Assembly (NCBI RefSeq): GCF_023278565.1
Contig: NC_064676.1
Span: 620,001-684,000 of the forward strand
Direction: 5' to 3'
Length of the DNA: 64,000 nt
Source of the DNA: Colletotrichum lupini
Lineage: Eukaryota; Ascomycota; Sordariomycetes; Glomerellales; Glomerellaceae
Below are positions 46,316-58,860 of the stretch, one piece after another. The translations under genes were made by a program, and so were the position numbers. The stretch's first letter is position 1. Every line of letters begins with the position of its first letter. The notes beneath the pieces are model-generated. The model made no database searches. It saw only the letters and a program-made list of their open reading frames with translations, and had not been told where the DNA came from.

Positions 46316-47338
46316 CAGCCTGCTCCAATCGCCCAATCTCGATGCGTCGCATCGGTAAATGTACTCACATCGCTTTGTGATGCACTGTCATATATGCACT
46401 AAGCCGGAGTGTTCAGTCAATATGCATGCCTTGGTCCATCGAATTCGGGGACAATTCACCTCGTCAGCCACAATGCTGGCGGATGCGAAAGTGGAGTTTA
46501 TGTTGTGGGACATGTTGTTCTCTCTTTCCCCATCCGGGATTCAGAAGCTGTTGGTTACAGTAGTCGTTGAATCCCCGATTGCATTAAGTCAAAAGTGCTG
46601 ACTTCACAGACTACGGTCTCATATCTGCGCAATCGAAAGTAGAGAGGAGACATGCAGAACGGCCTGATGCCAGATTTTTGGGGACACAACTTACCCCTCT
46701 TCTTGACTGGAGACGAGTGCGTACTGCGTGTTGGTTCAAGGTCGTCGTCCAACTACCTTGTTATCTCTGTTGGTTGGCCACTCTTGGATTCGAACAGGCA
46801 TTGGCGAAATAATCCTGGTACATGAGGAGCATATTTAATTAAGCGGTGACTAGCGTGCGGCACAGAAAGCAAACATTTGAGCCCTGTGAAAGCCCACATA
46901 TCCTCCATGTTGGGTGGCGTGATCATCACAGTCGCACGATAGTCGCGGCCTGCTTCCCTCTGATTCAATCTTTAGCATGTCATGCCTACTGAGGGCTTCA
47001 ATTTTGTGGGGAATGCAACTTGTAGAAAAAAACAAGATATCAAATTATTCTTGAGTTGCAACCTTTTGATGTTAATCTCGACTTGGGTTCTGCTGGCAGC
47101 CGTACTTTCAAGTCTCATTCGGTAGACGGAACAAATATCTTAGTGACATATGCCGTCTCGAGCATTGTCTTCTGTGCAGACAAGAGTTCCAACGCACAAG
47201 TGTACCAGGATCAAGTTTGCATGTGACTTCTGACTGAGTTGCGGAATATAGAAGATCGAAGTCGTAGATAGGATAGAACATGGACCCCTACGGTGATATA
47301 TGGCTGGTTTGTGCCGAAACTAGCAAGATTCTGCTAAG
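46316..47338. other. Intergenic between the methyltransferase copies, 1.02 kb
   Basis: Upstream of copy 1 and 3' flank of copy 2. Could hide an upstream exon of copy 1. No gene recognised. Confidence 0.45.
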
Positions 47339-48913
47339 TCAAGCATTATCAGGCGATGTCTCTTCAGATTCTTCCGGCTTCTTGCCATAAATTGACCAGC
47401 TAAAGTAGGGAATCAGGGTCGTTAGCTATATGCTCCATATAGAAGACAGTGGAGGTTTCTACTTGTCGAGACTGAACTCACATTGAGAAGTAGGCATGGA
47501 TGTTGCGATCCGCAAAGTCTTTGCGATTCTCTGCCATGAGTACAATGACTTCTTCTCTAGTCCATTCCAATGCTCTGGTTAGCGGCGCCATGCAAATTGC
47601 CTCCCAGCCTTGTGCGAGGTTTTCGTTGTTCCAGGCCCCAAGTTCCTTGTGCCTTGCCTCCTTCGGCCAGGGGTTAGTAGGCCATTTGAAATGTTGCATG
47701 GTCACATCAGTGAAGCCAGCCTCTATCAACATGAACTTCAGTTGCTTGACATCTTGGTAAGCACGGCCGAACACTTCTGAAGCTTCTTGAAGCAAGCCCA
47801 CAGTGCGCGAAATCGAGTGTTCGGGTTTCAGTGTACCGTCGTCTGAAAGGGGAGTAATGTCAATCTCGTTCAACTCTAACCAGCCACCCGGCGTGAGGTT
47901 CCTATTACCCAGGTCAGTCCATTGACATCTGGAAATGAGCACGGAGACAATACTTGAAGCACTTGTCGATGTATTCCTTCCAATTGTTGACAGATGAGTT
48001 CATCATTCGACTGTGGATGTAATCGAATGGTTGCGAGAATGTCCAGGGCTCCTCGAGATCATCAATCTCGAATCTCACGTTGGGCGGAGTACTGGTCTAT
48101 CAGTCAGCATGGGCGAGATCTGTATAAGCAGAAGCAACTCACAACATCGGTTGCGCAGCAGATAGATCTATGCCACGGACCTACAATGTCGTCAGAGAAG
48201 CTAGGCCCAATCCTATATCACTTGGGATGATTGACAACGCACCTCAGCCTCAGGATGTTCATCACCATAGTCAATTGCCCAGATACCACTACCCGTGCCG
48301 ACATCAAGGACCCTTCCAACCTTTGATCCTGGGTCATTCGGAGGAGCATTGCCAAGCTTGTCGTAGAATGTAAGCAGGAACAGCGTGTGTTGCAGATCTG
48401 AGAAGTCAGTCAAATTATTCATCAGGGTGTCACAGTATCTCAGAAGACACCCACCAAGTCTTTCATTCTCCCTTTCGTCATTGGGCAAATTGTACTCTAC
48501 GTTTGATTAATGCTAGTCAGATCACTTTCTAAGGCAACCCAGGTCACTACATCCAGAATTGTTTACTCACTTCCGTCCTTGTACTTGTGATACGTTCTAC
48601 CATTTTCGATGCGGTAGTCAAGAATCGAGCTAGTGACGCTTGTGCTCGACGATGCTATGCTAAGCTACAAGGTGGCGTGCGAAGTCAGACTTCAAAGATG
48701 CTTAATTGCACGTGAGAGATCCAAACTTACTGCCCCAGTTTCGGACGCGTCGTCCTAAGCATTGATGTTAGAAACGTGACGGGTATCGGGATCAATATGG
48801 GCAAATACCTCTTCATCAGCTTCGATGATGACCTCCTGGTCTGCGAGATTATTGGGCTGTGAATTAGATTGTGCCGTTGTCTGGCCTGCGCCAGCATTGT
48901 TGTCAACACACAT
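47339..48913 (-). CDS. LaeA-like SAM-dependent methyltransferase, tandem copy 2
   Basis: Nine exons: 48809-48913, 48731-48754, 48571-48664, 48455-48496, 48243-48397, 48143-48180, 47954-48091, 47482-47901 and 47339-47399; introns 51-82 bp; all phases consistent, 358 aa. After a Gln/Asn-rich N-terminus it has ILDYRIENGRTYHKYKDGKY and LPNDERENERLDLQHTL. SAM motif I follows (VLDVGTGSGIWAIDYGDEHP), then VRGIDLSAAQP, FEIDDLEEPWTF, FDYIHSRMM, LTPGGWLELNEID and KWPTNPWPK. The last exon encodes WSIYGKKP plus an acidic tail. The core matches copy 1 in exon lengths. Related proteins include the global secondary-metabolism regulator LaeA and pathway methyltransferases. The adjacent BBE-type oxidase makes a pathway role possible but unproven. 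Confidence 0.87.
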
Positions 48914-50130
48914 TGCAAAACGGTCTGATAGTGGCAGTACAATCCCAAATGTCGCAAAAGTCCTAGTACGAGAGCTAGTAATGTCTGGTGTTTTGAGAAG
49001 GTTGACTTCGAAACAGCTCGAGCGAGCAATCGGTGGGAGACCGGCCCTTAACTACAAAGCAAGGTAGACTGAGCTGCCGAACCCTCATCTCATCTGTTGT
49101 GCATGTTTGTGACTACAGGCAGGGATTGATACGCTTACGATCCACATCTAGATGGGAACATCAAAATAGGCAAATCATCCTTGAAGCCAGACGAATAAGG
49201 AGCACGATACTCGCCGAGAGCTTTCTAGGCTCATACGGCAATACACGGTAATATGCATAAGCAACCAGACTGTGAATAGGATCAGCAGGGGGCTTTTACG
49301 GCTCGTGCAGGAGCATGCATAACTGATGAAGCCGCGTGACTTTGGCGGATTCGACTGAAGCAAACAATGCGCCCCCAGATAACGGCAAGGAGTTGGTTGT
49401 CCGGAAATATCTTCCCACTCTCAGAAACCTGCGGGTATGGCCCACTCGCGGGTATGTCCCGTTGCATAAGCCACATCATTTTTTGGGTATCCCATTGCGA
49501 ATTGAAGGAGAGGCTGGGGGAACATAGTGAACATAGTGATTAATTATGCTAGGTTTACACATAAATGCAGTCAAACCCCAGACTGTCACATAAAGCCCCA
49601 TCACCACAGCTCCAAGTCCGGTTGGGAAGTTCGGGAAATCATGCTAGAACAAGAAGCATTGGTGGACTGGAACCACAGCATGGATAATGAGGCAGGGGCT
49701 ATCTGCAGAGCGTTGAGGAAAATCGCTCTGCTGTCAGGCATCCCTCCGGAGCGTCGCCCGAGTCCGCGAAGATCCACTTCATTTTCTGGGCGCTCGGCAC
49801 CTCACTTCCGCGTGCGGCCAATGTTGAGCGTGGCTCTTTCATCAGTGATGTACTCTGTAGTCCATACTCCTATCAGCTTGACAAAACAGATGCCCCCCCC
49901 CCCCTTGCCCTGTCCATTGAGAGTGAAAGAGAACTTTCACTTCAGATTGGTAACTTCGATCAGTCGCAGCGCTGTCAACATATTGATATACTAGTTTTGA
50001 GAAATCCATGTTGAGGTTTCTGTTGAGTGTAATTAGCTATCCTAGATATTTGTCTTAATAGTAGAAGATCCTCGAACAGGTGAAAACCGGTGGAGCCTCC
50101 GCGAAGAAACTTGGACGTCTAGAGTTAAGC
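48914..50130. other. Intergenic, 1.2 kb
   Basis: Upstream of methyltransferase copy 2 and 3' flank of the BBE-type oxidase. Contains a run of about 12 C near 49890. A 155-codon frame (49527-49994) has no recognisable content. No gene supported. Confidence 0.5.
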
Positions 50131-51880
50131 TCAGTTAAGCTTGAAGGATCCCCTAACCAGGCCCTGGGAGGTGAAAATGCCCCTCGGGTCAATCGATTTC
50201 TGGATTTCTTGGAGTCTCTTCTTGTTCTTCTCGCCATAACCTGTGAACGGATCTTGGTTATGGTTCGCATAGTTGATGTACAACCATGGATGCAGCAGGT
50301 CCATTGACTCGGCTTCTGCCTTGCCTCGGTTAATGATGCGGTCGGCGTAGGCATACATGGCCGCATCATCCCCCGAGCTAGACCATCCAAGAGTGAGAAG
50401 GGCAACTTTTTGGCAGTAAAGACAATTAGCAAGTGATTCAATTGCCAGATAGGGCATTTGAGTGAAGGGGACAATAGCGAGGAAGCATACTCATCAGTGG
50501 CCCATCAGACTCGACGCCAAGAGCGTTTCCTCCCCGAACTTTCATGGCATCGATGGCGTTCTTGTGCAAGGCCTGAACAACAAGCGACGATGAAAGACCT
50601 GGAGTGGTCTTGACACCCACAACCTCTTCCGAGTAGATCTTGATCAATTGTTTGTGCAGAACACGGGAGGGCCGGAACGTGATAGAAGCATAAACGCGAC
50701 TATCATCCAGTTAGAACATCTTTGAACTGGCTCGGGCCTTGGAAATCGGCTTACCGTAGTCCATGCGGGGAAACGCTATCCAGACTGTGGTTGCTCATCC
50801 AATCGACTCGAAGATTGCTCGTCTCATATGGGATTTTGTTCAACTCAGTGAAGACAGGAGGTTCAATGACAGGTTCATAGTACGCTTGCGAAACGCTTAT
50901 GCTGAATCGGTCGGTGGCAACATCGTAAGAGTTGCGAGTCCAGAAGGACATGTATGTGTCAGTAGACAAGCTGGTCGCGAGTTGATAAGACTGATCGACG
51001 AGCTGATCGGTGAAGTTGATATGATAGGTCCTTGCACCACCCCACTTCTGTCCTTGCGGTACGAGCCGCGAACGAAAGTTGGTTATGATGCCAAAGTTGT
51101 TGCCACCTCCTCGCAAAGCAAAGTAAAGGTCCGGATGGACGGTCTCCGAGACATTGACAATGGTGGCATTGGGCAGCACGAGCTGTTGCATAGTGAGTCA
51201 GCTCGGAGCTTTCTGTGAGGTGACGCAACGTGTGTTCCCTATAGAGTCGAGATGCTTACTTGGTACTCCCACACATTATCCACAGCTAGGCCGTATTGCG
51301 GTCCGAGATCAGAGAGTCCACCACCTATCGTGAATCCAGGGAGTCCAACATCTGCAGTTCTTCCACCCACCATCGTAAGATTGTGCTTCTCCAGTGCTAA
51401 ATAAGCGTCGCGAAGAACATGACCAGGACCGAGATTAGCTTTGGTGCGGTCTTCTGAGATCTCAACGTGGTCCATAAGGTGCAAGTCGATCGTGATACCG
51501 CCGACTGAGTTGGAGGCATCCAGGTTCGTCATGTGTCCGCCGCCCTTGATCGCGAAGCGGCACCAATTAGCCACAGTGATCGCGACGACTCTCGAGACCT
51601 GAGAAGCGGTGGTTGGCTCTACACGGCAGGCGGGAACAACTTCCTGCTGCTTCATGTCCCATATCGCGAAGGAGGAATCGTTGTTACCTAGATGGACGGC
51701 GGAGCCGAATTCCACCATGAGTTGAGAGCACTAGCTGGCCGATTAGTCCAGAAGCTTTTGAGAGGGCTCATGAGTCTAAGAGTATCTTACTGCTTGGCTG
51801 CAACCCGAGCTTATGGAGGTTTTAGACGCGAAACCCAATCGTGTCTGGGCAAGGAGGCCAAGGATATACCCGATTGCCAT
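50131..51880 (-). CDS. Secreted FAD-linked oxidase with BBE (berberine-bridge) domain
   Basis: Five exons: 51791-51880, 51260-51730, 50755-51182, 50491-50699 and 50131-50405; introns 60, 77, 55 and 85 bp; 490 aa. The first exon encodes a signal peptide (MAIGYILGLLAQTRLGFAS). The FAD domain (PCMH type) shows FAIKGGGHMTN, with the His used for covalent FAD attachment, and GRTADVGLPGFTIGGGLSDLG...YGLAVDNVWEYQ. The second conserved position that is Cys in bicovalent enzymes is not Cys here (GRTADVG). The C-terminus has the BBE signature YINYANHNQDPF...GYGEKNKKRLQEIQKSIDPRGIF. Such enzymes oxidise sugars, alcohols or pathway intermediates and release H2O2. Substrate unknown; secretion points to extracellular or vesicular action. 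Confidence 0.9.
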
Positions 51881-53691
51881 GGTAAAAGGTTCTGGATGAG
51901 AAGTCTCAGTCTGAACGGTGAATGAAATGAGAGTGGGAAATACTCAGTTTACTTTGGAGGATCGTCGCTGCATTTATTAATGTTTACACGCAGTTACTGG
52001 GCTAATTCCGTGTCTTCGGAGGCCTGCTGATATCGGTGGTCCTTGTTCATCAGCAAACATGGGTCCGTAGCATACCACACCGAGCTGCTGCTTTAGGCAA
52101 GAAGCTGGATACAGCCGTATGGTGATCACTTAAGTCGGGACCCATTCCATATATGCGAGGGACAAAAAAGACTGTCGTCATGCAGGATCAGTTCAGTAAA
52201 GCGGACCCCGCGCAATCCACGGACTTTTGAGTTGACACTAAGGAAATGCTCTTGAACTGCCTATTTCTACGAGCGATCCAGCATCTGATTCAACATGCTC
52301 CGGACAGGCATCCGTAAGTGGCTTGCTAATTGTCAGCGCCAGATACTTGCACGAATGGGTCAAGTCCGAAGTCATATCCGCGCGGCCTGCCAAGAAGCTC
52401 CGTCCAGGAGCTCATCTTTAAAGTGACTGGATGCATGACGATGCAGAAGACGACATCGCACAAAGAACACAGTGAAATCCAGGACGAGAACAGGGGACGG
52501 ATGTCGATCACGTTTTAGCGCAATGCTCCATCCTGCGGCTCCTCCCGTAGATGGCATTTAAGTAGATACTGTTAAGCTTGTGCGCTGAAGAGTTTCTCCT
52601 CTTTCACACGGACGAGATGAATCTTGATAATATAGCGGAATTCACACGTATCTTACTTTCATTGTGTGTCCAGCCATGAGATTGACATTCGGGATTTCTC
52701 AATAAGTGCGGCCAAGTTGGTCAAACCTAGAACTGAATGGGAGGGGATCGGACCGGAAGCTTGGTACCATGGCTTTTCGTCGGCCTCCTGAACGTGGTTG
52801 TTGTCAGAGTTCGAGAGTGTCAGCAGGCTGCATGAAACCCCTCGCCCGCATCGGCTCGGAACCAGTTCTCAACGACTTACTGAGGATAGGGCTAAGACCC
52901 AGGCCGTGATTAGCAACTACGTTATCGGTCGCCGAAGAGATTTCTCATTCGTCTAATGACGTGATGAAATTTGGAACTGAATACTCTGGGAGCACTCAAG
53001 ACTGATCCTTTGAAAACTTGATATCACAGAAGAAGCTCAGGGTAGCCCGGTCATTGTTCGGTTCTACGACGTTGGTGGTGGCTGAACTGGACCAGGGAAG
53101 CTAAACATGATCGGGGCTAGTGTTTAAGTGGAACTGTCTCATATGCAACCTGCTGACGTGCCGGGGTTAGGACACCTCAACGAGACCGCCAGCAGGAGTT
53201 AGGACGAATGGGCTGGTATGGCCAATCATGCGCTTGAGCAGGTGAATCTAACCCACTAACAATCATCAAACGGCATTGCGCTGAGACGTAGAGGGTAGCA
53301 TTCACACACTTTAGTAACCAGAACGACTTGCACAGAAGCTCTTCCATGGCGTCTGTACTATCGAAGGGGGGCCAGGAAAGGTAAGCTGGTGTACGCGAGT
53401 CTCGATATCTCATGAAGGACTGATTCGATTCAGAGTGTCAGAATAGATGGTGCAGAGAATGAACGCTAGACAAGGATTCCGGACACATTCCCAAGTACCT
53501 ATTTAAGGTTCACCCTCGCCAGAAAATCGTTCCTCTCACATCAATTGGTAGGAGCTTAGATCTGAAGAAGAGGACGACAACCTCGGAGAGCCGGCACAAT
53601 GCTATCACGGCTCAAGTCCTTTGAGACCGTATCGGAAAGAATGACACACTCAGGAGCTGAAACATATCAAAGAGAGTATACTCTCAACAGG
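51881..53691. other. Gene-free stretch, 1.8 kb
   Basis: Begins with the BBE gene promoter (a weak TAATAAAT-like element about 90 bp before its ATG). The rest holds only short frames of 60-78 codons without recognisable content and leads into the lactonase relic. Confidence 0.45.
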
Positions 53692-54851
53692 ATGATCGCG
53701 AGATATCTCATCTTTTTTGTCGCCACGATGCCCTGTGTGTCAATCTTTTCTAGGGAGCAAATGATGGCGCCTTAACTTCTTTGAAGCTGTCTGACGAGTA
53801 CGGTCACCACAAATTAGGACAAACATACGTCACAAACTCGTTCGGTCCACAGGCAGTACCACTAGAAGTCGACAAGCCTCATGATGTTCTGTGCTACCTA
53901 AACAGAAGAGAGGAATGGTCGCTAATCACTTGTAGGCTGTGGAGTACTTTAGTTGTCTACTCGAGACACTAAGAATTCTGACGCACGCTATGATGGCTTG
54001 GAGCTGAGTATGCAACATGGAAAGGGCCCTCCAACGGCCAATTTAGCTTGCTCCAGATTCGAGTGTACATACACATCGCCAACGGGATCAAAGCCCGGGC
54101 ATAGCGTTCTGCACACTCATGATGCACTCTTGCACCCGACTGGGGAGTATTGGTGTGTTGGATCTTGGTCCCGACCTTCTTCGAAAATTGCTCTTTCGAA
54201 AGGTCACAAATATCTTTACCTAGAAAGACCACATGCCGTGTCCTTCGGGTTCAAGTCCACGTCATGGCGGGTTTGGAGCACTGGCTGCGAAGTTCACCCG
54301 AGGGAACTCCCTGTTCCTTCATTTCATAGCAGATCTCGGCAGCACTATAACGTCATTGCAGGTCACATATTCGCCAGGCAAAATTGGCATCATTAGCTCA
54401 TACGGCTCATTTCTGGCAGCACCCAGTGGTATTGCAGCAGAGATAGAAGTTTCCGTGATGAATCACTTGTGTTTCCTTCGACAATCTATCAAGCTAATTT
54501 GAGACATTACAGCCGGACAACAAATTCATCATCGCTTCTAATCGTAACGACTTAACGTTTCGGATACCGAGTCCAACCCCAATCAATCAGACTACAGAGC
54601 CTTCCGACTCTCCCGCTGTCTTCGAGCCGATGAACAACGGCACATTGTCTTTCGTACAGCTGGATCCCGCAGGCGGATCATGGCCGACATACTTCAAGCT
54701 GAATAAGAAAGAGGATTCGGTTGCTATGAGCTTGCAGACTACGACTTGTGTAGCAATCATGAAGAGGGATATAGAAACAGGGAAGCCTGGGTCTATTATC
54801 GCTCATATCGATAACGTGGGTGAGGTTGTGACTGCAGGTTGGGATGGGTAG
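53692..54851 (+). pseudogene. Decayed secreted lactonase / seven-bladed beta-propeller gene (6-phosphogluconolactonase-like)
   Basis: Pieces of one protein lie in order but in different frames. They are a hydrophobic start (MIARYLIFFVATMPCVSIFS, 53692-53751) and NDGALTSLKLSDEYGHHKLG with FGPQAVPLEVDKPHD, which stops at 53972. Next in another frame come YTSPTGSKPGHSVLHTHDAL and LHPTGEYW, then in a third frame GSSPRHGGFGALAAKF and LGSTITSLQVTYSPGKIGI. An apparently normal intron (54455-54512) leads into DNKFIIASNRNDLTF, GTLSFVQLDPAGGSWPTYF and SVAMSLQTTTCVAIMKRDIETG, ending in TAG. The HPHEA, SGPRHG-type and GGSWPR-type landmarks fit the fungal lactonase_7-blade family. At least three frameshifts interrupt it, so it is not functional as read. 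The decay is not of RIP type. Confidence 0.75.
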
Positions 54852-56088
54852 AATTGACAAGTTTCCAACAAGATATCAGAATGGGATTCAAGATTCCCGT
54901 GCTTCACTGAATGTCACGCCATTTCAACAGATAGAATCTTGTCGATTGGAACAGCCTTATGAGACCTCAGATAGTATTTATACATGTGTTGTATAAGTTG
55001 AATGCTTTTACCATCACGATGTATTGCGAGGGAATGAAATACTGCACATTGAACTTCACCGGACTAGGGTTTAAGGCAACAGGACTTTGAAGTCCATGTT
55101 TGATGTGCCAGAGTTTAACTTGATGATATTGCTTATAGGTGTATCATTCTATTTCAGAATCCATAATCCAACGGTGGCCAATTCATTATCAGTAGAAGGT
55201 CGCTTTGTTAGCATCTATGGAGTAGTTTGCCAGCCCAATTACTACCCTAAGTCTTGTCCAGGCTTCAATATTCCTTGATTCCTTGATGACCTTTACATCG
55301 CTGCAGTTTTTGATTATGACTTACTACTGAGTGTACCGAGAATGCCCGAATTCAACGACCGCCTCTAACTGATGTGGCGATGCTCTTTCGCAAATAAGAT
55401 GCTTCCTGTCATTGCTGTACATATTAGCCCCGCAACACTCTCAGCGCGTTCGTCATGACACCCCCCTCGCTCGAATAACCGGCTTGTGCAAGTACTGCTG
55501 CGGTGCTCAGTGTCTCGGTCCTGATAAGGTTTGGGAGACCGTTACTCCCAAGAGTGAGAACATGCTAGGACCCCCTCCAATAGTGCGTAGCGTAATAGCT
55601 AGGCCAATGCCGAAGTTGCACGCTAGGACTCCCGCCTGGCTCAGAACTATGTTTGACCAGCTGCGTCCAGTCGGATCTCGTCCCCAGTATCGTCTCACAA
55701 ATTAGCTTTGGAGACGGAAGACAATTCGTTCTTGCGCCGTAGCAGGTTTCGAGTTACGCCCTGGTCAATGCGGCCAAATTGAACTTTGTGTAATGACTGA
55801 CAGCCATCATTGGCTATGTCGATACAGATACAAGGAGACAAAGATCTAGAGCTTGGATGTCTTTTTAGCACGCATTTTGAGTACCTCGGTCACGAATCCG
55901 TAAGCTCTATCTGTTCAGCACATGATGAAAAGTACGCAAGGAGGTGTTCAAGCTAAAAACCCAGTATGAATACCGCGGCACTCCCGAGGCCCCTCTGATA
56001 CTGCGTAAAAAACCTCAAGAAAGGTTGATCTGTGTCCTCGAAGTGTCTTATTACTCCAGAACAACTCAACCACAGAGCACCAGTCATC
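54852..56088. other. Gene-free stretch, 1.2 kb
   Basis: Follows the lactonase relic and leads to the sulfite-oxidase-type gene. Small frames up to 97 codons show no recognised domain. Confidence 0.45.
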
Positions 56089-57866
56089 ATGAAGACTACT
56101 AACAGGCCCGATGAATGGAAGATAGAGCAGGGCTTAGCCGGAGCTGAGCTTCCCGTTCTTGACATGACGGGGACCCAGACTAAGGCTCTTCCCCCTCAAA
56201 TATTTGGTGAGCTCACAAAGGATGCAGCCGCCATCAAAGGGGTAGGCGATCCAGATAGGCTCTTCGCTGAAGAGCGGCAGGGCTGGACCGGGTGAGTGAA
56301 TTATGATGTCGATGGGTTCTCGATACAACTTCCGTCAACTGCGAATGACAAGATGCTCACTCAATAGCTAACAACGCCGAACTAAATAGCTTTGTAGAGT
56401 GGGAAAACTATCCCGAGAAGAAGGCGGCAGCGCACAAGATATTGATGTCACAGACGTTTCCTCCCAACCCGGAGTTCCAGCTCGGCCCTATCCCAGCGAG
56501 TAATCCTGTTCTGCCCGGTACCCATTGGAAAATGTGGCACAAGGCGGTCGGCGGCGCTCTTTCTCGTATCCCCGACGACTCGTGGGACATCGTCCTCAAG
56601 GAAAAACATGCCGACATGCTCCATCTTCTTCAGTTTCCTTACAATGGCGAACCTCCCAAGCGACTCGTGACCGACAAGGAGATCACACCTAACCCCCTCC
56701 ACTTCGTTCGAAACCACGGCGGCATCCCGATTATTGATAAAGAGCACTACAGTTTCGTGATGGACGGACTTGTTGCCAAACCGAGATCTTTCACCTTGGA
56801 TGATCTCATGGACGAGTCTAAGTTTCCTCGGATGGAAAAGACTGTTACGATGCAATGCTCTGGAACCCGTCGTATTGAACAGATTCTCAAGTACCCCGGC
56901 CAAGGCGACGAGGTGCCTCAGGCCCCATGGGCCGAAGGCGCGATTGGGACTGCCAAGTACGTTGGTATTAGCCTCAAAAAAGTCATTAAGGCTTGTGGTG
57001 GACTCATTGAGGGGGCCAAACATCTTGAGTTCTACGGTGCGGACACCTACTTCAAAGATGACAAGACCATGAACTACCTCGTCAGTGTTCCTTGGTCCAA
57101 GGTGAGGGCAAACGAGGTTATGCTGGCATGGGAGATGAACGGCGACGTTCTCCCCCGCATTCATGGATACCCCCTTCGCATCATCGTCTTCGGTTACATT
57201 GGAGCACGAAGCGTCAAGTGGCTCTACCGTATCAAGGCTATCAAGAGCCCTAAACGTGCGCCTGTTCAAAGCCAAGAGTACCTCTACTTCCCTCAGCAAG
57301 TCGGCAAGCATAACCTCAAGATGACGGACGGCATACAGATCCAAGAGATGCCAGTCAGTTCTGCCATTATGTCGCCTTGGACCAAGCAGGTTGTCATACA
57401 CAACGGCAAAATTCGCTGCAAGGGATGGGCCTACTCGGGCGGTGGTCGCTGGCCAGAACGGGTTGAGCTCTCTGCCGACGGCGGGTTCAGCTGGTACACT
57501 GTGCCAGTCGAAAATCTCTCGAGGAAGCGCAAGTGGACCTGGAGAACTTGGGAGATAGAGCTTCCATGCGATGTCGAAGGCTGGATTGAGATCGTCTGTC
57601 GCTGCTGGGACAATTCTCTCAACACTCAACCACCCGACGTACGCACCGCATGGAACTGGGGCTTACATGTGACCAGTTCTTGTCACAGAATTTCGGTTTA
57701 CAGTGTGAACAACACCCGGCCAAACACTCAAGCGCGCCTGCGAGAATTTTCGGAAAAGGGCATTCCATTTGCTCCGATCACTGTGCCTCTGGCTTTCCCG
57801 TCTCAGTCTTGGAATGAGTACGAGGAGTACTGGAAGCGGCATGATCCACGGGACGCTGAGGATTAA
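56089..57866 (+). CDS. Sulfite-oxidase-type molybdenum-cofactor enzyme
   Basis: Exons 56089-56291 and 56390-57866; intron 56292-56389 (GTGAGT/TAG, phase 2); 559 aa. The N-terminal part (DPDRLFAEERQGWTGFVEWENYPEKK, EFQLGPIPASNPVLPG, KMWHKAVGGAL) is typical for the fungal group. The molybdopterin domain has TPNPLHFVRNHGGIPIID and TMQCSGTRR, whose Cys (about residue 224) ligates Mo. Further on are YVGISLKKVIKACGG, LAWEMNGDVLPRIHGYPLRII and GYIGARSVKWL. The C-terminal dimerisation domain carries KGWAYSGGGRWPERVELSADGG and RTAWNWGL. No heme-b5 or FAD/NAD domain is attached, so it is not a nitrate reductase. No clear presequence or peroxisomal tail is seen. It probably oxidises sulfite to sulfate or an analogous substrate. 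Confidence 0.92.
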
Positions 57867-58653
57867 TAGTTGATTGGAGAGTCAATCCAAATCTCTCTAA
57901 AGTCGGACATCATGCGGTGCAGAAGTTTGAAGTACATGTATGATTATGCGGATTTCGATCGTAAGAAGTATTCCAATGGCGAGTAGCTACCTATTGACAA
58001 TAATGACAATGACGCCTGGGTGATCGCCCCCACAAGTCAGCCATACGGTGTTTTTCTGCTGGCGTCTCTCGCGGGTCTAGTAACCCATGTCATTACGTGC
58101 AAATCTCAATCCCCTCTACATCCATCAGACACTGTCAACGAAAAATACAACTACTATGACACCCGAAATCGTAAACAAAGAACACATCCATTTGCAAGCC
58201 ATGGATGTTCATAAAGCTATAGGAAGCAGGTCATTGTCTATAGCTTTGTCGCATGGGGGCTGCCGAATCTTAGAACCACTTCCCCAGCATCAGGGTTTCC
58301 GACGGACACATAAGGTAAGTTGATGAATCGGAGCTGACGGAAGGCAAGGATATCCAGCAAGCATATCTTTGCGATCATCTTTAGCTAAGTGGAGTAAAAT
58401 TCCGTGGGCTGGGGCGAACGCGAGCTCATCTCGTATTCAACGGCGGCTGATCCACCAATATTTAAAAGCACTTTACATAGAAGTTAAATGGTGTCTTGGC
58501 TCACGCGGGCTGCTCCGCGATGGATGTCGATCTTGAGTAATTAAGAACGCACATTCCCATATTATAAGCATGGGAATTTCAAGTCGCTCTGATTCTTTGC
58601 GTGATCTATTCATACTTAACGCCTCTATCACACAGTTTAGAACTTTACGAGAT
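57867..58653. other. Intergenic, 787 bp
   Basis: 3' flank of the sulfite-oxidase-type gene up to the second Copia copy. Only short uninformative frames; nothing recognised. The last 5 bp before the element (58654-58658) read AAGAG and would be its target duplication. Confidence 0.45.
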
Positions 58654-58658
58654 AAGAG

Positions 58659-58860
58659 TATTAGTATCCCTATTACAGGGTAGTTAGTTCGAACCGTAGT
58701 TAACGAAGAGATCAATTGAACTATATAAATATCTGCGTAGGTATAAAAAGGAGGTTCTAATTATAGGTTAGGCTAGTTACGATAATCGTAAATAGGGCCC
58801 CTAATTAGCCCCTATATAGTCGGCTATATACTACGGTTAAATTAGACTTCTAATCCGATA
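58659..58860 (-). repeat. 3' LTR of Copia copy 2
   Basis: 202 bp, the reverse complement of the copy 1 LTRs with transition-type differences. A pyrimidine tract on the plus strand (58866-58880, CTTTCTCTTTTTTTT) is the minus-strand polypurine tract. Confidence 0.93.

Noticed and set aside
54248..54258. GGTTCAAGTCC, resembling a tRNA T-arm
   Set aside because: No acceptor or anticodon arms around it; it encodes the GSSPRH part of the lactonase relic.
56448..57629. 393-codon open frame on the minus strand
   Set aside because: It is the antisense shadow of the sulfite-oxidase-type gene, which has full family motifs on the plus strand; the minus frame has no domain.
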